NCBI GenBank assembly: GCA_000381565.1
Contig: KB906724.1
Location: 1,150,350-1,214,349 of the forward strand
Direction of reading: 5' to 3'
Source of the DNA: Oxalobacteraceae bacterium AB_14
GTDB taxonomy: Bacteria > Pseudomonadota > Gammaproteobacteria > Burkholderiales > Burkholderiaceae_D
DNA length: 64,000 nucleotides
The notes under the pieces were generated by a model. The model was not told the DNA's origin. It ran no database searches and saw nothing but the letters and a program-made list of their open reading frames with translations. A program made the translations under genes and the position numbers. This document shows, in pieces, positions 17,102 to 25,389 of this stretch; position 1 is the stretch's first letter, and every line of letters starts with the position of its first letter.

Positions 17102-17601
17102 AACGAAGCCGGCACCATCTACGGCGACGTCAACGGCTTCCAGGTATTGAGCACCACCAGCGCCCCGCCGCGCAAGATCAGCAAGGAAGAAATGGGCGAC
17201 TTGCAGCAGGAAGTGATCGCGGCCATTGACTACGACAAGCTGATCAAGGTCAGCTACGGCGACGGCGGCGGCCGCAAGATGGTGCTGTTCTCGGCGGTCG
17301 ATTGCGGCTTCTGCCAGCGCTTCGAGCAGGACCTGATGAAAAAAGGCAGCGGCGTGAACACCACCTTCTATGTGGTGCCGATGTCGCTGCAAGCGTTTAG
17401 TGGCGCCGGCGTGGCGAAGTGGCAGACCGTGTCGCGCATCTGGTGTGCCGACAACAGCAGCGCCGCCTGGAGGAAATACTGGACGCGGCGGCGGACAATG
17501 TCAACGATCCACAGCAGCCCGCCGCCGCGCAGGCGGGCGAGCAGCCGCCGAAGAAAATCAAGATAGACGTGAAGCATGCGTTGAAGAAGCTGTTTAACTA
17601 A
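17102..17601 (+). pseudogene. Broken DsbC/DsbG-like thioredoxin-fold gene
   Basis: One frame (17102 to ~17480) reads a thioredoxin-fold protein with the redox motif CGFC in VLFSAVDCGFCQRFEQDL, followed by FYVVPMSLQ and SRIWCADNSSAAWRKY. At about 17477-17480 the reading must shift by one base to continue as LDAAADNVNDPQQP... to the TAA at 17601, which gives the expected C-terminus. There is also no intact start or signal peptide: the upstream 60 bp is an AT-rich stretch (17041-17080). Both ends suggest decay, or a sequencing indel plus a missing 5' part. Confidence 0.7.
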
Positions 17602-17609
17602 GGCCGGGA

Positions 17610-17957
17610 TTACTCGTCGTCGAATTCTTCGGCGAGGTCTTTCCAGCCCTTGCCGGCGGCGAAGGTGTTGAATTCGTCCGGCGCTTCCAGCACCAGCAGT
17701 TTGCTTTCCTGCAGCACGGAATCGCCGGCGCTCAGGGCCGGGCCCTTGTAGCCGACGGTGCGCAGTTGCGCGACCACGGCGTCGATCAGCGATTTGTCCT
17801 TGTGCAGGCCGCTGATCGAAGCGGAAAAGTCCACATACACGTCGATCGCGCCGTAACCTTCGTCGAAGATACGGATCGCCTTGGCGTCGTGGGCACGGCC
17901 GGAGCCGTCGGAGGCCTTGAAGGGGCCGCTGAGTTGGATGTCGGTGTCTTTGTTCAT
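17610..17957 (-). CDS. Conserved hypothetical protein
   Basis: 115 residues from the ATG at 17957 (MNKDTDIQL). It is acidic, with no signal or membrane segment, and ends in a run of acidic residues (EEFDDE). Predicted beta-rich core (IRIFDEGYGAIDVYVDFSAS). I do not recognise the family. The open frame extends nine codons upstream, but the MNKDT start is preferred because the extension is hydrophobic and lacks a ribosome site. Confidence 0.65.
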   Translation of the reverse strand: MNKDTDIQLSGPFKASDGSGRAHDAKAIRIFDEGYGAIDVYVDFSASISGLHKDKSLIDAVVAQLRTVGYKGPALSAGDSVLQESKLLVLEAPDEFNTFAAGKGWKDLAEEFDDE

Positions 17958-18014
17958 AGCGATTAGCATACACCAAAACAGCAAAACGCCAAGGCCACGC
18001 CCGGCGCGGCCGGC

Positions 18015-18941
18015 CTAGCGCGAAACGGTGTTGCGGCCCTGGTGCTTGGCCCGGTACAAGGCCTGGTCGGCCTGTTCGTAGATTTCTTCCTGGCTCAGCG
18101 TCGTCTCCGGCGCGACGAAGGCCAGCCCCAGCGACAGCGTCACATGGCCGCAGGGCGGGTTGCCCTGGTGCGGGATCAGGCGGGCCGCCAGGTCGGCGCG
18201 GATCTGTTCGGCCAGCGCCGCGCTCTCGTCGGCGCTGTTGCTGGCGAACAGGCAGGCGAACTCGTCGCCGCCGATGCGGAAGCTCAGGTCGCCCGGACGG
18301 CTCAGCGCCTGGCGCATGGCGTCGGCCACCGCCTTGAGCACCTGGTCGCCCTGCGGGTGGCCGTAGCTGTCGTTGTATTCCTTGAAACGGTCGACGTCGA
18401 TCAGCAGCAGGGTCAGCAGGCGCTGGTCGCGGCGCGCGCGCTTTTGTTCTTCGCCAAAGCGGATGTTGAAGTAGCGCCGGTTCTTCAGCCCGGTCAGCTC
18501 GTCGGTCACGCTGTCGGCCTGCGCGGCCTTGGCGTCGGTGATGTCGGTGGAGACGGCGCAGGTGGCGTAGACCTGGCCTTCGTCGTCGAGCAGCGGGAAC
18601 TTCACCGTCATGTAGGTGTGCAGCGTCTGGTCGCGGTGGTAGACCGATTCCTCCTCGTGGATGGCGCGCCGCTCCAGCGCGGCAATGCGGTCGTTGCGCC
18701 ACAGCTGTTCGGCGATCTCGCGCGGGAACAGTTCGAAGACATTGGAGCCGACAAAGGTGGCGGCGTTGTAGCCGTCGAGGATCTCGAAATGGCGGTTAGC
18801 CATCGTGATATTGCCTTGTAAATCCTTGGTCGAAATCAGGATGGGGGCATTGTCGAGCAGGGCGTGGAAGATGCGGTCGGACGCGCGCAGTTCGTCTAGC
18901 TCGGCGAGCGGTGGCGGGCGGGTGTCGGTCCGATCTGGCAT
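18015..18941 (-). CDS. PAS-GGDEF diguanylate cyclase
   Basis: 308 residues. A PAS domain (~25-140) contains the typical DNAPILISTKDLQGNITMAN and a PAC-like tail, then a GGDEF domain (~150-308). The catalytic loop is an intact GGDEF, with I-site RPGD five residues before it, so active c-di-GMP synthesis with feedback is expected. No membrane segments are visible. It is the second PAS-GGDEF gene in the window and is transcribed alone. Confidence 0.9.
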   Translation of the reverse strand: MPDRTDTRPPPLAELDELRASDRIFHALLDNAPILISTKDLQGNITMANRHFEILDGYNAATFVGSNVFELFPREIAEQLWRNDRIAALERRAIHEEESVYHRDQTLHTYMTVKFPLLDDEGQVYATCAVSTDITDAKAAQADSVTDELTGLKNRRYFNIRFGEEQKRARRDQRLLTLLLIDVDRFKEYNDSYGHPQGDQVLKAVADAMRQALSRPGDLSFRIGGDEFACLFASNSADESAALAEQIRADLAARLIPHQGNPPCGHVTLSLGLAFVAPETTLSQEEIYEQADQALYRAKHQGRNTVSR

Positions 18942-19001
18942 GGGGGCAGTATAACCCGATGGCGAGCCGGCACAAGCAGCCGGCTCCCTCCAGCGTGATA
19001 A

Positions 19002-20891
19002 TTACTTTAACGGTTGCAGAATTGCATCAAGGCGGTCCGGCGTGCCTTCGATGCGCTCCAGCCGCGGATACTTCAGGCCGCCGTGGTAGTCGAGCGCATA
19101 GGTCTGGTACAAGCTGCCTTTCCTGACCAGCAGGGCGATCGGCTCCTTGCCGCTCTTGGCGGCCGTGACGGCGGCGCGCAGCACCTCGGCCTTGTAGGCG
19201 CGGCCGTTGACGGCCAGCAGCGTGCTGCCGCCCGACAGGCCGGCCTTGAAGCCCACGCCCTCCCACTGGAAGCCTTCCAGCTTGCCATCCGAACCGACCG
19301 AGAAGCCCAGCGAGTACTGGAAGTTGGCCGACTTGTTTTGCTCTTCCTGGGCCTTGAGGAAGTCGGTCGGCTTGTCGGTGTAGACCAGTTTCCAGCCGGC
19401 GCGCGCCAGGCCGTCCAGCGGTGCGCCCGGGCCGTGGCCGTCCAGGCGGGCGCGCAGGAAGCCGGCCCAGTCGTAGGGCTGGATGGCGTTGAGCGCCTTC
19501 ACCACGTCCTCGAAGGTGTAGTGCTTGGCCACGTTGACGCCGTCGTCGACGCCGAAGAAGCTGCGGGCGAAGTCGTTCAGCGAGCGCTGGTCGCCGGACT
19601 TTTCGCGTATCAGCGTGTCGGCGTCCAGCCAGATCAGTTCACCTTCCGAGTAGTAGTCCTCGGCGCGCTGCCAGTTGTTCCAGCCCTGCGGACGGCGGGC
19701 GTTGACGATCGGATCGTTGGTGGTGTCCTGCACCGCGCGCCATTCGCGGCCGCGGGTGTTGTCGTAGCGGGCGGCGGTGGCGGCCAGCAGGTCGCGCGTG
19801 TGCTCGGGCTTGATCAGGCCGGAACGGGCGGCGAGCACCGCGCCCCAGTACTGGGTCTGGCCTTCGTACACCCACAGCAGCGTGTTCTGCAGCGGCGTGT
19901 TGAAGTTGGGGACGTTCTGGTCGGCCGGACGGCGGAACTTGCCGTTCCACGAGTGGGTGAATTCATGCGGCAGCAGTTCGCGCCGCGTCTCCTGCTTGGC
20001 CCACTCGGCGAAATAGCCCAGCTTGACGCCGTTTTCGCTCGACTGGTGATGCTCGCGGCCGATGCCGCCGAACTCGTCGCTGATGGCGAACAGGAAATCG
20101 TAGTGCCGGTAGTGCTGCGAGTTGAACAGCTTGTAGGCCTGCTGCACCATCGCGCGGTGCGGGGCGATCTGTTCCGGCGTCGCCTCCAGCTGCTCGGCCG
20201 AATCGGCCACGACGTTCAGATGCACCGGCACTTTCGCGCCAGGATCGAGGTCGATGCGGCGGAAGTAGCGGCCGGCGAACAGCGGCGCATCCATCATCGC
20301 CTCCAGGTCCAGCGGCTTGAAGGCGATCTGGTCGCCGTCGCGCGCGGCCGTCTCCAGCGCCGTGCCGTACTGCCAGCCGGCCGGCAGCGTCAGGTTGGGC
20401 TGCATGGTGATGCGGCGGCTGTTGTAGCCGGCCGGGTACAGGGTCAGCGATTGCCATTGCACGCCGACGATGTCGTTGGTGATCGTGGTGCGGCCCTGGT
20501 TGGCCTCGGTCGGCGACAGGTACTGGAATTCCACCTCCACCGACGACGCATCCTTCGGCACCTCGAGGTGGAAGGCGTAGACGTTGACCGTGTCGCGCCG
20601 CCACTCCAGCGGCTTGCCGTTGGCGCTGACCTTGAGGCCGGCGAACTGGTTCAGCGCGCCGCTGGGGCCGTGGTTGGCCGGTATCCACTGCGGATAGAGC
20701 AGGGTCAGCTTGCCGGGCCTGGCGGGGATGCGCTCGCGCACGCGGAAGATTTTCTGCGCCGTGTTGGTGGCGTCCACATTCAAGACGATGGTGCCTGGGT
20801 AAGGCTGTTCGGAGATGGCTTCTGCCTGGGCGCTGAAGGCGGTAGCCAGCAGGACGGCGAGGGCGGCGCGGGATAGGGACATGCGGGACAT
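19002..20891 (-). CDS. M61-family peptidase (glycyl aminopeptidase-like), exported
   Basis: About 629 residues from the ATG at 20891 (MSRMSLSRAALAVLL), which gives a clean signal peptide ending near SAQAEA. The zinc site is HEFTHSW with a downstream glutamate (VYEGQTQYW), as in M61 peptidases. A C-terminal PDZ-like region (LGFSVGSDGKLEGF) follows. These enzymes cleave peptides with N-terminal Gly/Ala in the periplasm or outside. The frame extends 26 codons upstream without a better signal. Confidence 0.9.
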   Translation of the reverse strand: MSRMSLSRAALAVLLATAFSAQAEAISEQPYPGTIVLNVDATNTAQKIFRVRERIPARPGKLTLLYPQWIPANHGPSGALNQFAGLKVSANGKPLEWRRDTVNVYAFHLEVPKDASSVEVEFQYLSPTEANQGRTTITNDIVGVQWQSLTLYPAGYNSRRITMQPNLTLPAGWQYGTALETAARDGDQIAFKPLDLEAMMDAPLFAGRYFRRIDLDPGAKVPVHLNVVADSAEQLEATPEQIAPHRAMVQQAYKLFNSQHYRHYDFLFAISDEFGGIGREHHQSSENGVKLGYFAEWAKQETRRELLPHEFTHSWNGKFRRPADQNVPNFNTPLQNTLLWVYEGQTQYWGAVLAARSGLIKPEHTRDLLAATAARYDNTRGREWRAVQDTTNDPIVNARRPQGWNNWQRAEDYYSEGELIWLDADTLIREKSGDQRSLNDFARSFFGVDDGVNVAKHYTFEDVVKALNAIQPYDWAGFLRARLDGHGPGAPLDGLARAGWKLVYTDKPTDFLKAQEEQNKSANFQYSLGFSVGSDGKLEGFQWEGVGFKAGLSGGSTLLAVNGRAYKAEVLRAAVTAAKSGKEPIALLVRKGSLYQTYALDYHGGLKYPRLERIEGTPDRLDAILQPLK

Positions 20892-21031
20892 GTGGTCGAT
20901 AACGAGGTTGGACAAGAAGGCGAGTGTAGCACGCAGGTAACTTGTAAATCTGGCAAAAAGATGGCGCACCGCAGCGAAAATATTTTTAAAAAATGTGCGG
21001 CTCTGGGGATCTTGTGGCCGTTTTTCAAGGC

Positions 21032-21059
21032 CTTGAAAGGCCGGAAAACCATCCTATAT
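21032..21059 (+). promoter_or_regulatory. Heat-shock sigma-32-type promoter of hsp20
   Basis: CTTGAAA (21032-21038) and CCTATAT (21053-21059) are separated by 14 bp and match the sigma-32 consensus CTTGAAA-N13-15-CCCATNT with one mismatch in the -10. It lies ~83 bp upstream of the small heat-shock gene. The leader then holds a perfect GGGGAA/TTCCCC hairpin at 21094-21107. Confidence 0.6.
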
Positions 21060-21141
21060 CGGACTCAGTGGTTGCCCAGATGGGGACCACCGAGGGGAAT
21101 CTTCCCCGCCCATATCGCTTAACTTGAAAAGGATATCCACC

Positions 21142-21600
21142 ATGCGTACTTTTGACCTGACCCCACTGTATCGTTCCGCCATCGGCTTTGATCGTCTGGC
21201 ACAAATGCTCAACGACGCCCAGCGCAGCGATGCCACCCCGAGCTACCCGCCGTACAACATCGAACTCGTGTCGGACGACAAATACCGCATCGTGATGGCG
21301 CTGGCCGGCTTCGACCGGTCGGAAATCGACATCACCTTCGAGCGCGATTCGCTGCACATCGTCGGCCGCAAGCAGAAGGACAGCACCGAGCGCACCTATC
21401 TGCACCGCGGCATCGCCGCCCGCGATTTCGAGCAGCGCTTCCAGCTGGCCAACCACGTCAAGGTGACCGGCGCCACCTTCGACAACGGCATGCTCAACAT
21501 CGAACTGGTGCGCGAAGTGCCCGAGGCGCTCAAGCCACGCAAGATCGTCATCGACGGCAGCGACAACGTCACCGCCCTGGAGCAGCGCCAGGCCGCCTGA
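21142..21600 (+). CDS. Hsp20/IbpA-type small heat-shock protein
   Basis: 152 residues from the ATG at 21142 (MRTFDLTPLYRSAIGFD), the typical IbpA N-terminus, with AAGGATA as ribosome site. The alpha-crystallin domain spans ~35-125 (YNIELVSDDKYRIVMALAGF, then RGIAARDFEQRFQLANHVKV) and ends near NIELVREVPEALKPRKI. It is an ATP-independent holdase for unfolded proteins in the cytoplasm. An upstream sigma-32-like promoter fits heat induction. Confidence 0.94.
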   Translation: MRTFDLTPLYRSAIGFDRLAQMLNDAQRSDATPSYPPYNIELVSDDKYRIVMALAGFDRSEIDITFERDSLHIVGRKQKDSTERTYLHRGIAARDFEQRFQLANHVKVTGATFDNGMLNIELVREVPEALKPRKIVIDGSDNVTALEQRQAA

Positions 21601-21761
21601 TGCGCGTAGCCGAGTAGTCGCCCACTGGCCGGTATATCCGGCCAGTTTTGCGTAAACTTGTCTTGGTTGTAAGCAATTGTATAGTTAAGACGGGTCTAAG
21701 TTTTTCCCTGCATATTGGATACATCTACAAACCTTATTCAATTCAATAAAGGAGTGCAGCT

Positions 21762-23258
21762 ATGTCCGTATCTACCCTCAAACGTGGAGCCGTCGCCGTG
21801 GCAGTGCTGGGCGTGATAGGCGTCGGCGGCGCCGTCGCCGTCAAGCAAGGCAATGCCGTTGCCGCCGCCCCCATTGTGCTGCAGGCCGTCGCACCGGTCC
21901 AGGGCGCGGCAGTCGCCGTGCCGGCGCCGGTGATGACGCTGCCCGACTTCAGCGTCATCGTTGCCCATAACGGCCCGGCGGTGGTCAACATCAGCGTCAC
22001 CGGCAGCACCAAGACCGCCTACGACGGCGGACCGGGCGGCCGCGCCGATCCCTTCGCCGACGATCCGTTCTACGAATTCTTCCGCCGCTTCCAGGGCCCG
22101 CAGCAGCGCGGCGGCCAGCGCAGCGTGCCGACCCACGGCCTCGGCTCCGGCTTTATCATCAGCGCCGACGGCATCATCCTGACCAACGCCCACGTGGTGC
22201 GCGACGCCAGCGAAGTGGTGGTCAAGCTGACCGACCGCCGCGAGTTCCGCGCCAAGGTGCTGGGCTCCGATCCGAAAAGCGACGTCGCCGTGCTGAAGAT
22301 CGACGCCAAGAACCTGCCGGTGGTGCCGCTGGCCAAGGGCAACGACCTGAAAGTGGGCGAATGGGTGCTGGCGATCGGCTCGCCATTCGGCCTCGACAAC
22401 ACCGTCACCGCCGGCGTGGTCAGCGCCAAGGGCCGCTCTCTGCCGGACGGCAACGTGCCCTTCATCCAGACCGACGTCGCCGTCAATCCCGGCAACTCGG
22501 GCGGACCGCTGTTCAACACGCGCGGCGAGGTGGTCGGCATCAACTCGCAGATCTATAGCCAGACCGGCGGCTACCAGGGCCTGTCGTTCGCGATCCCGAT
22601 CGAGGTGGCCGGCAAGATCAAGGACCAGATCGTCTCGACCGGCAAGGTCACCCACGCCAAGCTGGGCGTGACGGTGCAGGAGATCAACCAGGGCTTCGCC
22701 GACTCGTTCAACCTGGCCACGCCGGAAGGCGCGCTGGTGTCCAACGTCGAGAAGGGCGGCCCCGGCGACAAGGCCGGCCTGAAGCCGGGCGATGTGATCC
22801 GCACGCTCAATGGCGCCAAGATCGTCAGCTCGGGCGATTTGCCGGCCATCGTCGGCCTGGCCACGCCGGGCGATAAGGTGACGATGGAGGTCTGGCGCCA
22901 GGGCAAGCCGGTACAATTGAGCGCCACGCTGGGCAACGCCAGCGACAAGGTCGCGGCGGCCGAGGGCGAGCGCGGCGACCAGGCCAGCGCCAAGCTGAAG
23001 CTGGGCTTGTCGTTGCGTCCGCTGGAAAACGTGGAGAAGCGCCAGTCCGGCATCGCCGGCGGCCTGCTGATCGAGGATGCGCGCGGCGCGGCGGCCGATG
23101 CCGGCGTGCAGGCGGGCGATGTGCTGCTGTCGGTCAACGGCCGGCCGGTCAACTCGGTCGACCAGGTGCGCGACGTGGTCGGCAAGTCCGGCAAGTCGGT
23201 GGCGTTGCTGATACAGCGCGGCGACGATAAAATCTTCATACCGGTGCATCTGGGCTAA
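21762..23258 (+). CDS. DegP/DegQ-type periplasmic serine endoprotease (Do family)
   Basis: 498 residues. An N-terminal hydrophobic signal is followed by a trypsin-like domain with His~144 (TNAHVV), Asp~174 (SDVAVLKI) and Ser~246 (NPGNSGGPL). Two PDZ domains follow (~290-380 and ~400-495). It degrades or chaperones misfolded envelope proteins. A Gly/Asp/Phe-rich LA-loop-type segment (DPFADDPFYEFFRRF) is typical. The two-component genes follow 54 bp downstream, so it may be a target of that system. Confidence 0.94.
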   Translation: MSVSTLKRGAVAVAVLGVIGVGGAVAVKQGNAVAAAPIVLQAVAPVQGAAVAVPAPVMTLPDFSVIVAHNGPAVVNISVTGSTKTAYDGGPGGRADPFADDPFYEFFRRFQGPQQRGGQRSVPTHGLGSGFIISADGIILTNAHVVRDASEVVVKLTDRREFRAKVLGSDPKSDVAVLKIDAKNLPVVPLAKGNDLKVGEWVLAIGSPFGLDNTVTAGVVSAKGRSLPDGNVPFIQTDVAVNPGNSGGPLFNTRGEVVGINSQIYSQTGGYQGLSFAIPIEVAGKIKDQIVSTGKVTHAKLGVTVQEINQGFADSFNLATPEGALVSNVEKGGPGDKAGLKPGDVIRTLNGAKIVSSGDLPAIVGLATPGDKVTMEVWRQGKPVQLSATLGNASDKVAAAEGERGDQASAKLKLGLSLRPLENVEKRQSGIAGGLLIEDARGAAADAGVQAGDVLLSVNGRPVNSVDQVRDVVGKSGKSVALLIQRGDDKIFIPVHLG

Positions 23259-23312
23259 GCTTAAGCCCCTGCGGGCCGGCAGAACGCAACACAAAAACAG
23301 AAAGGAAACAAT

Positions 23313-23972
23313 ATGCGACTTCTGCTGGTGGAAGACGATACGATGATCGGCGAAGTGGTGCTCGACCTGCTCAGGGCCGAGCACTACGCGGTCGACTGGG
23401 TCAAGGACGGCGCGATGGCCGACACCGCGCTGCAAACCCAGACCTACGATCTGGTGCTGCTGGACCTGGGACTGCCGCGCAAGGACGGCCTTGAAGTGCT
23501 GCGCTCGATGCGCGCCCGCAAGGAGCTCACGCCGGTGCTGGTGGCCACCGCGCGCGACGCCAAGGAACAGCGCATCGCCGGCCTCGACGCCGGCGCCGAC
23601 GACTATGTCCTCAAACCCTACGACCTCGACGAGCTGCTGGCGCGCATCCGCGCCTTGCTGCGCCGCTCGGCCGGCCGCGCCGAGCCGATCTTCGAGCATG
23701 GCGGCGTCAGCGTCAATCCGCAGACCCGCGAGGTGCTGGCCGACGGCAAGGCAGTGAGCCTGTCGGCGCGCGAGTGGGCGGTGCTGGAGGCGCTGATCGC
23801 GCGGCCCGGCATCGTGCTGTCGCGGCACCAGCTGGAGGAGAAGCTGTACAGCTGGAAGGATGAAGTCAACAGCAACGCGGTCGAAGTCTACATCCACGGC
23901 CTGCGCAAGAAGCTCGGCGCGGAACTGATCCAGAACGTGCGCGGCCTGGGATACATGGTGCCCAAACTATGA
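23313..23972 (+). CDS. OmpR-family response regulator (QseB/PmrA-like)
   Basis: 219 residues. Receiver with phospho-acceptor Asp~51 (LVLLDLGLP) and the Lys in VLKPYDLDEL, then a winged-helix DNA-binding domain (~125-219, with HIGLRKKLG-like IHGLRKKLGAELIQNVRGLGY). AGGAAAC ribosome site before the ATG. It overlaps the histidine-kinase start by 4 bp (ATGA). Family resemblance is to QseB/PmrA regulators; the stimulus is unknown. Confidence 0.92.
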   Translation: MRLLLVEDDTMIGEVVLDLLRAEHYAVDWVKDGAMADTALQTQTYDLVLLDLGLPRKDGLEVLRSMRARKELTPVLVATARDAKEQRIAGLDAGADDYVLKPYDLDELLARIRALLRRSAGRAEPIFEHGGVSVNPQTREVLADGKAVSLSAREWAVLEALIARPGIVLSRHQLEEKLYSWKDEVNSNAVEVYIHGLRKKLGAELIQNVRGLGYMVPKL

Positions 23973-25357
23973 AGGTGAAGATGCCGTCGCTGCCGCGGGT
24001 GCCCGTGGTGACGCACTCGCTGCGCGGACGTTTGCTGTGGTTCCTGCTGGCCGCCATCACGATGGCGGCCATTGCACAGGCGATGATCGCTTACCGCAGC
24101 GCGCTCAGCGACGCCGACCAGATCTTCGACTATCACATGCAGCAGATGGCGATGTCGCTGCGCTCCAGCGCCACCTTGACCAACAAGGCCGCCGACACGG
24201 CGGCCGATCCCGAAAACGACGACCTGGTGGTCCAGGTGTGGACGCCGGACGGCGCCCAGGTGTTCCGTTCGCTGTCGCGCGCGGCGCTGCCGCAGCGCGC
24301 GGTGCTGGGCTTCTCCAACGTCAAGGCCAACAACACCACCTACCGCATCTTCTCGGTGCAGACCAGCAACCAGACGGTGCAGGTGGCGCAGGACATGGCG
24401 GTGCGCCAGCGCATGGCCGGCACCCTGGCGCTGCGCACGGTCGGCCCGATCGCCGTCATGGCGCCGGTGTTGATGCTGGTGGTGTGGTGGGTGGTCAGCG
24501 GTTCGCTGGCGCCGGTGTCGCGCGTCAAGCGGCAGGTGGCGGCGCGCCAGGCGGACGATCTGTCGCCCGTCTCGGAAAACGATTTGCCCGACGAAGTGCG
24601 GCCGCTGGTGCACGAGCTGAACCTGCTGTTCGGCCGCGTGCGCACCGCCTTCGAGGCCCAGCAGCACTTCGTCGCCGACGCCGCGCACGAGCTGCGCTCG
24701 CCGCTGGCGGCGCTCAAGTTGCAAGTGCTGAGCCTGGAACGCGCGCAGGACGAGGCGGCGCGCAGCATCGCTATCGGCCGCGTCACGGCCGGCATCGAGC
24801 GCGCCACGCGGCTGGTGGAACAGTTGCTGGTGCTGGCGCGGCAGGAAGGCTCGGTCAACGACGTCAAGCTGGAGCCGGTCAATCTGAGCGAGCTGGTCAA
24901 GCGCTCGCTGGGCGACATGGCCGGGCTGGCGCAGTCGCGCCAGATCGACCTCGGCCTGCACCATGCCGACGAGGCCTCGGTCGATGGCCAGCCCGATGCG
25001 CTGATCATCCTGCTGCGCAACCTGATCGACAACGCCACCAAGTACACGCCGGCCGGCGGCACCGTCGATATCGAGCTGCGCCGTAGCGCCGGCGCCACAA
25101 AGGCGGCGCCGGGCCGGGTGGTGCTCACGGTCGAGGATTCCGGCCCCGGCATCCCGCCGGAAGAGCGCGAACGCGTGTTCAGCCGCTTCTACCGCGTGCC
25201 GGGCAGCGCGGCCGGCGGCAGCGGGCTGGGGCTGGCGATCATCAAGTCGATCGCCGAGCGCCACGGCGCCGCGCTGACCCTGGGCCAGTCCGAACGCCTG
25301 GGCGGCTTGCTGATCAAAGTCGATTTTCCTGAGACTGCAAGGGCCACTCCAGTCTAA
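23969..25357 (+). CDS. Membrane sensor histidine kinase (QseC/PmrB-like)
   Basis: 462 residues. Two membrane helices (~28-48 and ~155-175) flank a ~100-residue periplasmic sensor. Then come a HAMP-like linker, an H-box with the phospho-accepting His near 240 (DAAHELRSPLAALK), and a HATPase domain with N-box (NLIDNATKYTPAGG), DSGPGIP and GGSGLGLAI. It phosphorylates the regulator encoded just upstream, with which it is translationally coupled. Confidence 0.93.
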   Translation: MKVKMPSLPRVPVVTHSLRGRLLWFLLAAITMAAIAQAMIAYRSALSDADQIFDYHMQQMAMSLRSSATLTNKAADTAADPENDDLVVQVWTPDGAQVFRSLSRAALPQRAVLGFSNVKANNTTYRIFSVQTSNQTVQVAQDMAVRQRMAGTLALRTVGPIAVMAPVLMLVVWWVVSGSLAPVSRVKRQVAARQADDLSPVSENDLPDEVRPLVHELNLLFGRVRTAFEAQQHFVADAAHELRSPLAALKLQVLSLERAQDEAARSIAIGRVTAGIERATRLVEQLLVLARQEGSVNDVKLEPVNLSELVKRSLGDMAGLAQSRQIDLGLHHADEASVDGQPDALIILLRNLIDNATKYTPAGGTVDIELRRSAGATKAAPGRVVLTVEDSGPGIPPEERERVFSRFYRVPGSAAGGSGLGLAIIKSIAERHGAALTLGQSERLGGLLIKVDFPETARATPV

Positions 25358-25387
25358 AATGCCACTTTGACATGGCGTTGGAGTGGC
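25343..25387 (+). promoter_or_regulatory. Inverted repeat covering the ribosome site of the CoaD-HD gene
   Basis: Perfect 9-bp arms GCCACTCCA (25343-25351) and TGGAGTGGC (25379-25387) with a 27-nt loop. The right arm contains the GGAG Shine-Dalgarno and ends 2 bp before the ATG, so folding would hide the ribosome site. The left arm lies inside the histidine-kinase 3' end. Confidence 0.5.
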
Positions 25388-25389
25388 GT

